This document shows, piece by piece, positions 7,779 to 15,862 of a stretch of DNA of 64,000 bases. This DNA is from Bacillus sp. FJAT-26390 (GTDB lineage Bacteria > Bacillota > Bacilli > Paenibacillales > Paenibacillaceae), in the NCBI RefSeq assembly GCF_001682865.1, contig NZ_MAQX01000002.1:79308-143307 (forward strand). The letters are read 5' to 3'. The first letter of the stretch is position 1. Each line of letters begins with the position of its first letter. The notes below the pieces were generated by a model. It searched no databases. It saw nothing but the letters and a program-made list of their open reading frames with translations, and was not told where the DNA came from. A program made the translations under genes and the position numbers.

Positions 7779-8723
7779 TTACATGCTGCTCGAGCAAGCA
7801 CCGGTGGAAATCTCCCGGTCAAATCCCGCTTCTACGGTTTCTGCAGCGATCGCTGCGTGTGCCGAATCGGTTTGCTCATGCGCATGGTAAGAGCTGCGTA
7901 CTAGCGGTGCGGATTCTACGTGTCTGAAACCGCGCTTCAGCCCTTCTTCTTTTAATTTTGCAAATTCATCTGGGTGGACATAACGTACGATCGGCATATG
8001 CTTAGGCGTTGGCTGCAAATATTGACCTAATGTCAAAATATTGACGTCGTTGGCGCGAAGATCATCCATCGTCTGCAAAATTTCGTCCCATTCCTCGCCC
8101 ACGCCAAGCATGATGCTTGATTTGGTTGGAATCTTCGGTTTCATTTCTTTTGCCCGTTTTAGAAGCTCCATCGTACGGCTGTATTTCGCTCTCGCGCGAA
8201 CGCGATCCGAAAGCCTCTCCACTGTTTCTACGTTATGATTCAGTATGTCCGGATTAGCATCCATTACAATTTGAAGCGCGTCTTTATTGCCTAGGAAATC
8301 AGGAATAAGCACCTCTACGCGGCAAAACGGCATCCGTTTGCGAATCGCATGTACTGTAGCGGCAAAAATAGAAGCTCCGCCATCCTTAAGATCATCGCGC
8401 GCTACCGAAGTAACTACGCAGTGCTGCAGACCCATTTGCTCAGCAGCTTCCGCGACGCGTTCTGGTTCGTCCAAATCAAGTTCGGTCGGCATGCCGGTCT
8501 TAACTGCGCAGAACCGGCAGGCACGCGTACAAATATCGCCCAAAATCATAAAGGTAGCCGTGCGGTTAGCCCAGCACTCATAGATGTTTGGACAGCGCGC
8601 TTCCTCGCATACAGTATGTAACGTCTTGGAGCGCATCATATTTTTAATTTCGGCAAAGTTGCCGTCTGTCGCTAATTTTATTCGAAGCCAATCCGGCTTT
8701 TTAAGTGTTTCTTGCTGTTTCAT
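7779..8723 (-). CDS. lipA: Lipoyl synthase
   Basis: This 314-residue radical-SAM enzyme inserts two sulfurs into octanoyl groups to make lipoyl cofactors. Both iron-sulfur cluster motifs are present: C39-x4-C44-x5-C50 ([12 protein letters not shown]) for the auxiliary cluster and C65-x3-C69-x2-C72 (CTRACRFC) for the SAM cluster. The RSSYHA motif at 276-281 carries the serine that ligates the auxiliary cluster. The C-terminal ~30 residues are variable. The ribosome binding site is weak (GCAGGT). A TATAAT -10 element lies about 50 bases upstream. YutD follows in the same unit. Confidence 0.95.
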   Translation of the reverse strand: MKQQETLKKPDWLRIKLATDGNFAEIKNMMRSKTLHTVCEEARCPNIYECWANRTATFMILGDICTRACRFCAVKTGMPTELDLDEPERVAEAAEQMGLQHCVVTSVARDDLKDGGASIFAATVHAIRKRMPFCRVEVLIPDFLGNKDALQIVMDANPDILNHNVETVERLSDRVRARAKYSRTMELLKRAKEMKPKIPTKSSIMLGVGEEWDEILQTMDDLRANDVNILTLGQYLQPTPKHMPIVRYVHPDEFAKLKEEGLKRGFRHVESAPLVRSSYHAHEQTDSAHAAIAAETVEAGFDREISTGACSSSM

Positions 8724-8773
8724 GGGGTTTACCTGCTTTCAAGTTCATTTATAATTCGTAAACTCATGGGGTT

Positions 8774-8779
8774 ATTATA
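8774..8779 (-). promoter_or_regulatory. Promoter -10 of lipA
   Basis: TATAAT on the minus strand stands 50 bases before the lipA start. Its -35 falls in a run of ten T residues and cannot be assigned. The rest of the divergent gap 8724-9058 holds no convincing gene; a 60-codon plus-strand frame there has no ribosome binding site. Confidence 0.5.
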
Positions 8780-9058
8780 ACATGTTTCGAAAAAAAAAAG
8801 CACTTTCTCAGCTATTCGTTTCCTTACGATCACAATATCAAGTGCGGATAGAAATTTGTGTTTACGACTTCATTCCTGATTCTCCTGGCTATGGAACGTT
8901 AAAAGGCTGTACGCCCGCTTCAGAGGACCATCCCTCCAGCATCTCGCTGCACACTCAAAATTAAATAAACAAGCTCATATATCGCCCTGAACGAATAAAA
9001 ACCAATGATTTGCAAATTATAACGTCATATCCGTCATGCTTTTGGAAGGGTGAGACGT

Positions 9059-10117
9059 TTGAAACTGACTATTTCTATTGTCGCAGCCATAACTGCTGCT
9101 TCCATGCTCATTGTCTTCCCTGGCGGTCATCAAGCAAAAGCATCATCAGCCACCAAACCGCAGAATCAGGCGGAAAATGAGCAAGCGGCAGCAGCCGAAC
9201 CCGATCCTCTTGCGGCTAGGAGAGGCTTGTATGAAAAATTAAGTTTGTTTACCGAAATTCCATGGAACTGGATTGCGGCAATCGATCAGTATGAGCGGTC
9301 CATGTCTAAGGTTCGGCCCAAGGCTCGTCCAATGCTTGGCAGCACCGTAGGCGTATTTATCGATCAAGAGAACTGGGTCGGCCCGCTTAATCCAAATACA
9401 GAGGACAGCTCGCCTGCCTCGATTCGTTTCTTTAACGGTATCGGGCAAGATGGAGACGGCAACGGCCAAGCCGAGCGAACGAGCGATGTTGATTTGCTCT
9501 ACTCGCTTGTAAGACGCGTTGCTTCCTATGGAGTCTCAGAGGATGACTTTGCAATCGGACTTTGGGAATATTATCAAAATAATCGTTCTGTACAGCGCAT
9601 TCAGCAGTTTGCCCGCATTTATGCAGCGTTTGGAAATCTTGACCTATTCGAGCACGCCTTTCCCCTCCCGGTAGGCAACAACTATGCCTATAACAGCACC
9701 TGGGGAACCGGCCGAAGCTGGGGGGGAAGACGAACCCATGAGGGAACCGATATTTTCGCCAATCATGGCACTCCTGTCCGAAGCACCTGCTACGGCATCG
9801 TTGAAGTAAAGGGCTGGAATCCTTACGGGGGCTGGCGTATCGGCATTCGTGACCTGAACAACTTTTACCATTATTACGCGCATCTGTCCGGCTACGACAA
9901 AACCGTCAATATCGGCGATGTGGTCAAACCCGGTCAGGTCGTAGGCTGGGTCGGCAGCTCCGGGTACGGCAAGCCGGGAACCTCTGGCAAATTCCCCCCG
10001 CATCTCCACTATGGCGTATACAGCGACCGCGGCCTCATTGAGTGGTCGTTCGACCCCTATCCCATGCTGCGCCGGTGGGAGCAAGCGGAGCGTAAACGAA
10101 TTCGTGCCGGCAATTAA
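9059..10117 (+). CDS. Secreted M23-family metallopeptidase
   Basis: The 352-residue protein begins with a signal peptide (MKLTISIVAAITAASMLIVF, cleavage near AKASSA) and ends with a LytM/M23 zinc peptidase domain. H227 and D231 (HEGTD) and H315-L-H317 (HLHYG) form the zinc and catalytic site. The middle 180 residues include an N-terminal helical region (YEKLSLFTEIPWNWIAAIDQYER) typical of Bacillales cell-wall endopeptidases. It is expected to cut peptidoglycan cross-bridges outside the cell. TTG at 9059 is the better start because GGAAGG lies nine bases before it; the GTG at 9050 touches that site. The gene converges on yunB and shares a terminator with it. Confidence 0.85.
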   Translation: MKLTISIVAAITAASMLIVFPGGHQAKASSATKPQNQAENEQAAAAEPDPLAARRGLYEKLSLFTEIPWNWIAAIDQYERSMSKVRPKARPMLGSTVGVFIDQENWVGPLNPNTEDSSPASIRFFNGIGQDGDGNGQAERTSDVDLLYSLVRRVASYGVSEDDFAIGLWEYYQNNRSVQRIQQFARIYAAFGNLDLFEHAFPLPVGNNYAYNSTWGTGRSWGGRRTHEGTDIFANHGTPVRSTCYGIVEVKGWNPYGGWRIGIRDLNNFYHYYAHLSGYDKTVNIGDVVKPGQVVGWVGSSGYGKPGTSGKFPPHLHYGVYSDRGLIEWSFDPYPMLRRWEQAERKRIRAGN

Positions 10118-10135
10118 TGCAGCATACGGCTTTAC

Positions 10136-10186
10136 AAAAAAAACGACTTTATCGTCTTCTTATGCAGAGGACAATAAAGTCGTTTT
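10136..10186. terminator. Bidirectional terminator between M23 gene and yunB
   Basis: AAAACGACTTTAT pairs with ATAAAGTCGTTTT around a ~21-base loop that itself can pair in part; T-runs flank both sides. Confidence 0.8.
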
Positions 10187-10196
10187 AATTATGGGG

Positions 10197-11375
10197 CTAC
10201 TCTGTGGAAGCATCGCCCGGATGGTTTGAAGACTTGTTTTGTGCGTTCGAGCCGCCTGAATCCTCCGTTGATCCTTCCGTTGACGCGCCCGAGTTCGTGC
10301 CTCCCTCATTAGAGGATTCGGCATTACCGTTATTTTGAGGATTTGCCGTCACGCCGCTTCCTGTGCCTTGGCCAAGCGGAACGGATATGTTAGGCGCTTG
10401 CGCGGCAGATTCGCCAACCGGCTTGCCGGTATTGTCATAATAGTACATAGGCACATCGCCGACCACGAGCAGATACGAAATCGGGATATCGGTTTCCACG
10501 ATTTCCGGCTCGGTATCAAACGGGATAATAATCGTAACCTCCGCAATGATCCGTATATAGACTTCCACTAAAATCATATTGATGCCGGCGTCCTTCTGAC
10601 GCGTGCTAAGATCAACCTTTACGGCGCCTACCGGCTCGAATTTAACCGGCACTCTAGGCCCGTAAGAGGAAATGATCGCACTGTTCAGCGCATGCCCGAT
10701 CGGAATATGCTCAGGGATATCCTTCATCTCGTTTAAGGTCTTTTGAACGGTGTTGATCGTTTGCGAAGTAATGCTCATATGCTCGGCGTAATTCAGCATG
10801 AATCCCGAGATTTTACCGTTGCTGTTCATTTTCCAGTCAATCAGCTTATCGGTATCCGACCTTGTCGCAACCTGCTCCGTTATGGCTTTGTTAATCGCCT
10901 GCGTTGCGACCTGCTTGACCCGAATCTTCGCGATATTCATAAGCGGCGGACGTAAGTTCCGTTCAATATATACGAAGGACTGTATCGAAAAAACCATCAT
11001 CACGACAAGTGTAATAATGACGATTGTACGGCGCCTTATCCGGGGTCTTGTTGGATTTGTGCCCCAGCTGCCTCCCGTGCCGCTGCTCTTGCTTCGCACA
11101 CCGCTTCCAAATCGCAGCGCTTTGCGCCGAGTTCCCCATTTTCCGCCGCTTGCGCTTGGTCGCACTCCCCATTTGGATGAGGATGTGCTTGCTCCCGAGC
11201 CCCATTTTTTCGGCGTGGAGCGTGACGAGGCCGAGCTGCCGCGGCTTCCCCAGCTGACCGTTCTTACCTTTGAGGATGGACGGCCTGACCAGAGCTGCAT
11301 CCGGCTCCCGCCAAAAGGTCTGAACCGCCAGCCTCTCCTCCCCCATTTCGCCAATCCGATCCCCTCCCGCATCAT
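10197..11375 (-). CDS. yunB: Sporulation protein YunB with extended ends
   Basis: The central ~210 residues match YunB: a single membrane span at about residues 115-135 (RTIVIITLVVMMVFSIQSF), then LRPPLMNIAKIRVKQVATQAINKAI, GHALNSAIISSYGPRVPVKFEPVGAV and a C-terminal beta region ending VVGDVPMYYYDN. YunB is a mother-cell sporulation protein of unknown mechanism. This copy is 392 residues against roughly 250 in B. subtilis. It adds ~110 N-terminal residues with six WG motifs in a Ser/Arg/Gly-rich context and a Ser/Gly/Asn-rich C-terminal tail. The start is uncertain: TTG at 11354 has GGGAGG eight bases upstream and is better placed than ATG 11375. Mother-cell expression is expected from the family. 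Confidence 0.82.
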   Translation of the reverse strand: MMREGIGLAKWGRRGWRFRPFGGSRMQLWSGRPSSKVRTVSWGSRGSSASSRSTPKKWGSGASTSSSKWGVRPSASGGKWGTRRKALRFGSGVRSKSSGTGGSWGTNPTRPRIRRRTIVIITLVVMMVFSIQSFVYIERNLRPPLMNIAKIRVKQVATQAINKAITEQVATRSDTDKLIDWKMNSNGKISGFMLNYAEHMSITSQTINTVQKTLNEMKDIPEHIPIGHALNSAIISSYGPRVPVKFEPVGAVKVDLSTRQKDAGINMILVEVYIRIIAEVTIIIPFDTEPEIVETDIPISYLLVVGDVPMYYYDNTGKPVGESAAQAPNISVPLGQGTGSGVTANPQNNGNAESSNEGGTNSGASTEGSTEDSGGSNAQNKSSNHPGDASTE

Positions 11376-11484
11376 CCTGCCCGCTTCTCTTACCCATACT
11401 TATGCCATACTCGGCCAAAAAAGAAGACGACCTTACCCTGATCAGGAAAACGGAAATCGGGATGGGATGCCGCCCATCAACAAC

Positions 11485-11520
11485 AAGAGGGGATAAGCCC
11501 CATTCGGCTTATCCCCTCTT
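11485..11520. terminator. Terminator downstream of the SLH protein gene
   Basis: A perfect 15-base stem AAGAGGGGATAAGCC / GGCTTATCCCCTCTT encloses a 6-base loop, 26 bases after the stop of the SLH gene. Confidence 0.8.
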
Positions 11521-11545
11521 TCATGTTATCCAGCTTGCTTCATTA

Positions 11546-13063
11546 TTACTTCGCAAGCGTAACAGTAATCTCGTCTCCAACTGCCCAAGGAGAAACCGCG
11601 CTAACTTTGTACGTCATGCCGGCAGCCAGCTTGCCGCCATTTGCGAGGTCAAAAACGCCTGTTGCCCCTTTGCGCGATGTCAGCTTGTAGGTCGCCGTCA
11701 GCTTGCTTCCGTCCGCTCCGGTCAATTCGATGCTGCGTACCGCAAACAGCTCATCCTTCGGATCTGCTTTTAGCGTAAGCTCAAGCGAGGTTTCGTTCAG
11801 CGCCTTGGCTGATTGCATCTCAAGCGGCGCAATCTCCTTCGCGACAAACGTGCTGCTCGCGATATTTGCCCATTCCGAGGTTACCGTATAGTTGACGCCC
11901 GGCTTTAGAGCTTCACCTGCTGGCAGACGGAACTTCGGCGCTTGGCGTCCGTCTGTCGCTTGTGTGAACAAGACGTATGTCGCTGCCATCGGCGTTCCGC
12001 CCTCCGGCGTAATCGTCACCTGCTTGGCGCGCATGGAAGATATAATTTCATAGGTTTTGCCGTTGTAGCTATTGTTTTCATCAAGAATGAAGGCCGTTGC
12101 CGCCCGGCCAACGGAGTAAGCTGAAATGACGTTGCCGTAATCCGTAATGCCTTTAGACAGCTCCGATACCACCTCGAATGTATCGAATGAAACCTGTCCG
12201 ACGCTGCTCATTTCTATTTTTTCTCCGCTTCCGGTTACCGTTGCCGCCGCTTCTCCTTTATAGGTTAGCTCGTAAACCGTACCTGCCTTCTGAGGCGTTG
12301 TTGGCACAATATACGTGGAGATGGAGCCGGTTTTGAGCTGCGGCACGTTCTGCATCGAAAGCCCGTTATCGAAGCTGAAGTTTTTGAGCGCCTGATCAAG
12401 CGCAGCATCCTCAGCTGTTAACGGCTCCGAGAATGTAACCTCTAGCGTAATGGTATTCAATGATTTTGCCTGCACGACTTTGGCATCGGCAGATGGCTTC
12501 GCCTTTTGCGAGGTTACGACAAGCTGAGCCAGCTCGCCGCGCGTGATCGTTTCCGGCTTCGCATTCACGGCTTGCGCCCAGTGCTTCACGGAAGCGGCAT
12601 CACGGCCAAGCGCCTTGGAGACAACATTCGTCAGCTCAGTCTCGGTTACCAGCGCATTTGGCTTCATCTGTCCGCCATCTGCCTGCATAACGCCCATATT
12701 AACTAAAGTCGCGGCATAGTCGAAATACCATTTGCCTGCAGCTATGTCAGTTACGCCTGCCGGCTGTTCCTTGTTTATCGTAAGTCCAAGACCAGTTACG
12801 ACGAGCTTCGCAAGCTCAGCGCGCGTTACCGGCGCATTTGGCTTCAGCAAGCCGTTTCCGTAACCGTTCAATACGCCTTGCTTCACGAGCTCTTGAATCG
12901 CTGCCAACGATGCCCCGGCATCCTTGATATCCTGAAAGCCTGCGGCCGCCTTAACTTGTACGCTGCTGTTTGCTAACACGTTAACAGGTCCTGCCACCGC
13001 TGCCGAAGCGCCAATTGCAGCTGCCAATACGATTGCTGCCATTTTGTTCGAAACGAAATTCAT
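11546..13063 (-). CDS. SLH-domain cell-surface protein
   Basis: The 505-residue protein has a signal peptide (residues 1 to ~31, ending VLANS). Two clear SLH motifs follow (FQDIKDA...GVLNGYGNGLLKPNAPVTRAE, and VTDIAAGKWYFDYAATLVNMGVM), with a third, shorter one up to about residue 190 (ETITRGELAQLVV). SLH motifs bind pyruvylated secondary cell-wall polymers. The rest is made of Ig-like beta domains with Ig-like openings such as VVQAKSLNTITLEVTFSEPL. It is probably an S-layer or surface-associated protein; no enzymatic motif is visible. GAGGAGG precedes the ATG. A two-component system lies 136 bases upstream on the same strand, and a strong terminator ends the unit. Confidence 0.85.
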   Translation of the reverse strand: MNFVSNKMAAIVLAAAIGASAAVAGPVNVLANSSVQVKAAAGFQDIKDAGASLAAIQELVKQGVLNGYGNGLLKPNAPVTRAELAKLVVTGLGLTINKEQPAGVTDIAAGKWYFDYAATLVNMGVMQADGGQMKPNALVTETELTNVVSKALGRDAASVKHWAQAVNAKPETITRGELAQLVVTSQKAKPSADAKVVQAKSLNTITLEVTFSEPLTAEDAALDQALKNFSFDNGLSMQNVPQLKTGSISTYIVPTTPQKAGTVYELTYKGEAAATVTGSGEKIEMSSVGQVSFDTFEVVSELSKGITDYGNVISAYSVGRAATAFILDENNSYNGKTYEIISSMRAKQVTITPEGGTPMAATYVLFTQATDGRQAPKFRLPAGEALKPGVNYTVTSEWANIASSTFVAKEIAPLEMQSAKALNETSLELTLKADPKDELFAVRSIELTGADGSKLTATYKLTSRKGATGVFDLANGGKLAAGMTYKVSAVSPWAVGDEITVTLAK

Positions 13064-13199
13064 TATTGTTTCCTCCTCATGAGTGCTGTTCCTTAACTTA
13101 ACCCCATGATAAAGGACAATCCTAAACCTCCTGCAAACAAAACATTAACAAAAGATAAACGGCGCCGAAACTTTTCTGAAACAATGCTAATTATTTGCG

Positions 13200-13892
13200 C
13201 TAAACGGTCAGTCGATAGCCTGCGCCCCATATCGTTTCTATATATTGCGGATTGGACGGGTCCGCTTCGATCTTCTCTCTAAGCCTGCGTATATGAACGG
13301 TTACCGTTGCAATCTCGCCAAGCGAATCCATTCCCCACAGCTGCTCGAAAAGCTCCTGCTTGCTGAATACATGATTCGGATTTAAAGCTAGAAACGTGAG
13401 CAGATCGAACTCCTTCGTCGTAAACTGCACCTCTTGATCGTTAACGTACACCCTGCGCGAGGAGGAATCGATCACCAAGCCGCGAATCCGAATCTTATCC
13501 GAAGCTTTAGCCTCACGCTTGCCCATCAGGCGCTGATAGCGCTGCAAATGCGCCTTCGCGCGGGCAACCAGCTCGCTAGGGCTAAACGGCTTCGTAATGT
13601 AATCATCCGCACCGAGGCTAAGGCCGCGAATCTTATCGATCTCCTCCTTCTTGGCGGATACGATTAGAATCGGTACTTCCTTTACCGCTCGTATTTGGCG
13701 GCAAAGCTCGTAGCCATCCATCCCCGGAAGCTGCAAATCGAGCACGATCAATTCATATTCGCCGTTCATCGCGGCACGCAGTCCTTCCGTTCCAGTCAAG
13801 CAAATATCCGCCGCAAAACCATGCAGCTCAAAATAATCCTTCTCCACCTCAGCTATAGAAGCTTCATCTTCGATGATGAGTATTTTCGTCAT
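13200..13892 (-). CDS. OmpR-family response regulator
   Basis: The 230-residue protein has a receiver domain with acidic residues E8/D9, the phosphorylation site D52 (LIVLDLQLPGMDG), S79 and K101 (ITKPFSP). An OmpR/PhoB winged-helix domain follows (VQFTTKEFDLLTFLALN ... VTVHIRRLREKIE ... IWGAGYRL). It will be phosphorylated by the kinase encoded immediately upstream, whose stop overlaps its ATG by four bases. The kinase comes first in the unit, the reverse of the common order. The target is unknown; the SLH protein gene 136 bases downstream is the obvious candidate. Confidence 0.93.
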   Translation of the reverse strand: MTKILIIEDEASIAEVEKDYFELHGFAADICLTGTEGLRAAMNGEYELIVLDLQLPGMDGYELCRQIRAVKEVPILIVSAKKEEIDKIRGLSLGADDYITKPFSPSELVARAKAHLQRYQRLMGKREAKASDKIRIRGLVIDSSSRRVYVNDQEVQFTTKEFDLLTFLALNPNHVFSKQELFEQLWGMDSLGEIATVTVHIRRLREKIEADPSNPQYIETIWGAGYRLTV

Positions 13893-15364
13893 GATCGTCC
13901 TCCAATGTCCTGAGCGAGCGGCAGCCTGATAATAATCGTGGTCCCTGCGCCAAGCTTGCTCTCGGCTTGAATCGTGCCGCTGTGGCCTTCAATAATTTGT
14001 TTCGTTATCGCGAGTCCGAGGCCGCTTCCGCCGGATTGCCGGCTGCGCGACAGATCCTCCCGGAAGAACCGTTCAAATATAAACGGAACCGCTTCCTCCG
14101 ATATGCCCGGGCCGTTGTCGTGAATCGACAGCCGGACAAAGCCATTTTCCACTTTCAAATCAATCCTGATTTTTTTGGGCTCAGACGCCATATATTTCAC
14201 GCAATTATCAATAATATTGGTCAAAACGCGCTTCAGCTTATCGCGGTCGGCAAGCACTACGGAAGAAGCAGCATGATCCATGCTCCATTCCAGCTCAATG
14301 CCGATATCCTGCATATCATAGTGCAAATCCTCGGCGTAGTCCTCTATGAAATGCCCGATGCTGATCGCCTCAAACGTGAACGGCAGCTGCTTTAAATCAA
14401 GCTTCGAATAAAGAAACAGCTCATCAATCAATTGATCCATATCGTCGGCCTTCGTCAAAATCGTATTCACATAACGATCCATCTTCTGCTTCGTATCCGG
14501 AACGCCATCCCGAATGCCTTCGATGCTCGCTTTGATGGAGGTGATCGGCGTTTTCAAATCATGGGTAATATTCGCGATAAGCTCCTTGCGATTTTGCTCG
14601 TACTGCAGCTGCTTCTCGACGGACTGCTTCAGCTTCATGCGCATATCCTCGAACGCTTCGCTTAAGCGGGTAATTTCATCATTGCCTTCCGCGCGCAGCT
14701 CGAACTCCAAATTGCCTTCCTTGATTCGCTCCGTCGACTTCCTAAGCAGATCAAGCGGCTTAATGATACTGCGCGTGAATACGAAGTACAGCAGCATATT
14801 CATCAATAGCAGGACGAAGAAAAGCACCCCAAGGATGATCGGCAGCAGCGTGCGGATAACCTCGGCGAACGGACTGCGCTCCCGGATAACATACATGCTG
14901 CCCTTCGTCCGATCAGGAAAATAAAAATCAAATTTGGCATAGCCGTAAAAGTGATCCCCGATTTGCAGCGTGCTGCGGATCGCATTATTTTCCATCTCAT
15001 AGCCAGGCAGATACGTAATGAGCTTCGGCTGCTTGACGGATAGAGAGGAGTAGACCTGTTTATCCTCCTTACGTATGAACAGCTCCGCTTGCACAGCGCG
15101 AAGCTTATAATTATATTCGTCAAGCAGCATCTTATCGAGCAGCGCATCCGGTTCATTTTTGGCCAAATACTTCAGATCAAGAAAGATCGTCTCCTCCTGC
15201 CCGGACAACGGATTAACGGAATAATGAATGTTGTAAAAGTCCTTTACGCTTCGCACATCGCCCGTGATCGCCACCACAAAAAGCAGCGCAGCAGCAAGAA
15301 ACAATACGATCGTAACGATTAAAATAAAGGTGTAGGACAGCAGCAAGCGTACGCGTATCGACAT
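13889..15364 (-). CDS. Membrane sensor histidine kinase
   Basis: The 491-residue kinase has two membrane segments at about residues 9-33 and 170-195, with a ~135-residue extracellular sensor between them. It continues with a HAMP linker (LDLLRKSTERIKEGNLEFELRAE), a HisKA domain with the phospho-accepting histidine in ITHDLKTPITSIKASIEG, and a HATPase_c domain with the N box (LTNIIDNCVKY), DNGPGI and GSGLGLAI. It forms a pair with the OmpR-type regulator that overlaps its 3' end (ATGA). The signal it senses is unknown; the SLH neighbour suggests an envelope role. Confidence 0.92.
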   Translation of the reverse strand: MSIRVRLLLSYTFILIVTIVLFLAAALLFVVAITGDVRSVKDFYNIHYSVNPLSGQEETIFLDLKYLAKNEPDALLDKMLLDEYNYKLRAVQAELFIRKEDKQVYSSLSVKQPKLITYLPGYEMENNAIRSTLQIGDHFYGYAKFDFYFPDRTKGSMYVIRERSPFAEVIRTLLPIILGVLFFVLLLMNMLLYFVFTRSIIKPLDLLRKSTERIKEGNLEFELRAEGNDEITRLSEAFEDMRMKLKQSVEKQLQYEQNRKELIANITHDLKTPITSIKASIEGIRDGVPDTKQKMDRYVNTILTKADDMDQLIDELFLYSKLDLKQLPFTFEAISIGHFIEDYAEDLHYDMQDIGIELEWSMDHAASSVVLADRDKLKRVLTNIIDNCVKYMASEPKKIRIDLKVENGFVRLSIHDNGPGISEEAVPFIFERFFREDLSRSRQSGGSGLGLAITKQIIEGHSGTIQAESKLGAGTTIIIRLPLAQDIGGRS

Positions 15365-15504
15365 AATGGTCTCCTTCTGGCCATTCGGCTCTCGTGACTA
15401 CAATGTAACATAGCTACAGCCAAACGAACAAAGAGGACTTTGCAACTCCAATAGACATGGGATAGACTATAAGAAATCATTTTCCGTATTGAAGGAGTTT
15501 ACCT

Positions 15505-15720
15505 ATGGCCATAAACCGACGACTGAGCACCGATCAGGATTTTGAAGAGGTTATCGAGCAGCAGCAGCGCATCCGCGTTTTTCAGGACAATCAGCTCATC
15601 GATTCAAGCTCGCTGGTCGTACGCTTTGACGATAGCATCATCGTGACTCAGTCAGGAGTCAGTGATATTGCCTATCACAACCGTAAGGAATGCGAATTTT
15701 TTGTCCTTCGAAAGCGCTAA
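15505..15720 (+). CDS. Conserved small hypothetical protein
   Basis: This 71-residue soluble protein starts MAINRRLSTDQDFEEVIEQQ and has beta-strand-rich stretches such as SSSLVVRFDDSIIVTQS and a basic end FFVLRKR. AAGGAG lies eight bases before the ATG and a terminator follows, so it is a well-formed single gene. I do not recognise a named family and propose no function. Confidence 0.68.
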   Translation: MAINRRLSTDQDFEEVIEQQQRIRVFQDNQLIDSSSLVVRFDDSIIVTQSGVSDIAYHNRKECEFFVLRKR

Positions 15721-15730
15721 GCCACAGCCT

Positions 15731-15787
15731 AAAAAACGGTGTCGTCCTGTTCGCGTAAGCGTGACAGAGTGACGCCGTTTTGCTTTT
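15731..15787 (+). terminator. Terminator after the 71-residue protein gene
   Basis: AAAACGG pairs with CCGTTTT at the base of a longer imperfect stem (GTC/GAC inside), followed by TGCTTTTT in the plus direction. Confidence 0.55.
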
Positions 15788-15788
15788 T

Positions 15789-15838
15789 AAAAAAAGACCG
15801 CTTCGCGCACCCATTAAGGTCGCCAAGCGGTCTCTTTT
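15789..15838. terminator. Terminator after the giant SLH protein gene
   Basis: AGACCGCTT (15795-15803) pairs with AAGCGGTCT (15825-15833); T-runs flank it on both strands. It lies 25 bases beyond the stop of the 2241-residue protein gene. Confidence 0.75.
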
Positions 15839-15862
15839 TGAAGTTATGTTATCGCTAGTCGG

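Noticed and set aside
8782..8964. 60-codon plus-strand frame between lipA and the M23 gene
   Set aside because: It overlaps the lipA promoter, has no ribosome binding site and its composition is not protein-like.
10963..11418. 151-codon minus-strand frame overlapping the yunB N-terminus
   Set aside because: It lies in another phase of the same strand over a low-complexity stretch, lacks a ribosome binding site and has no family-like sequence.
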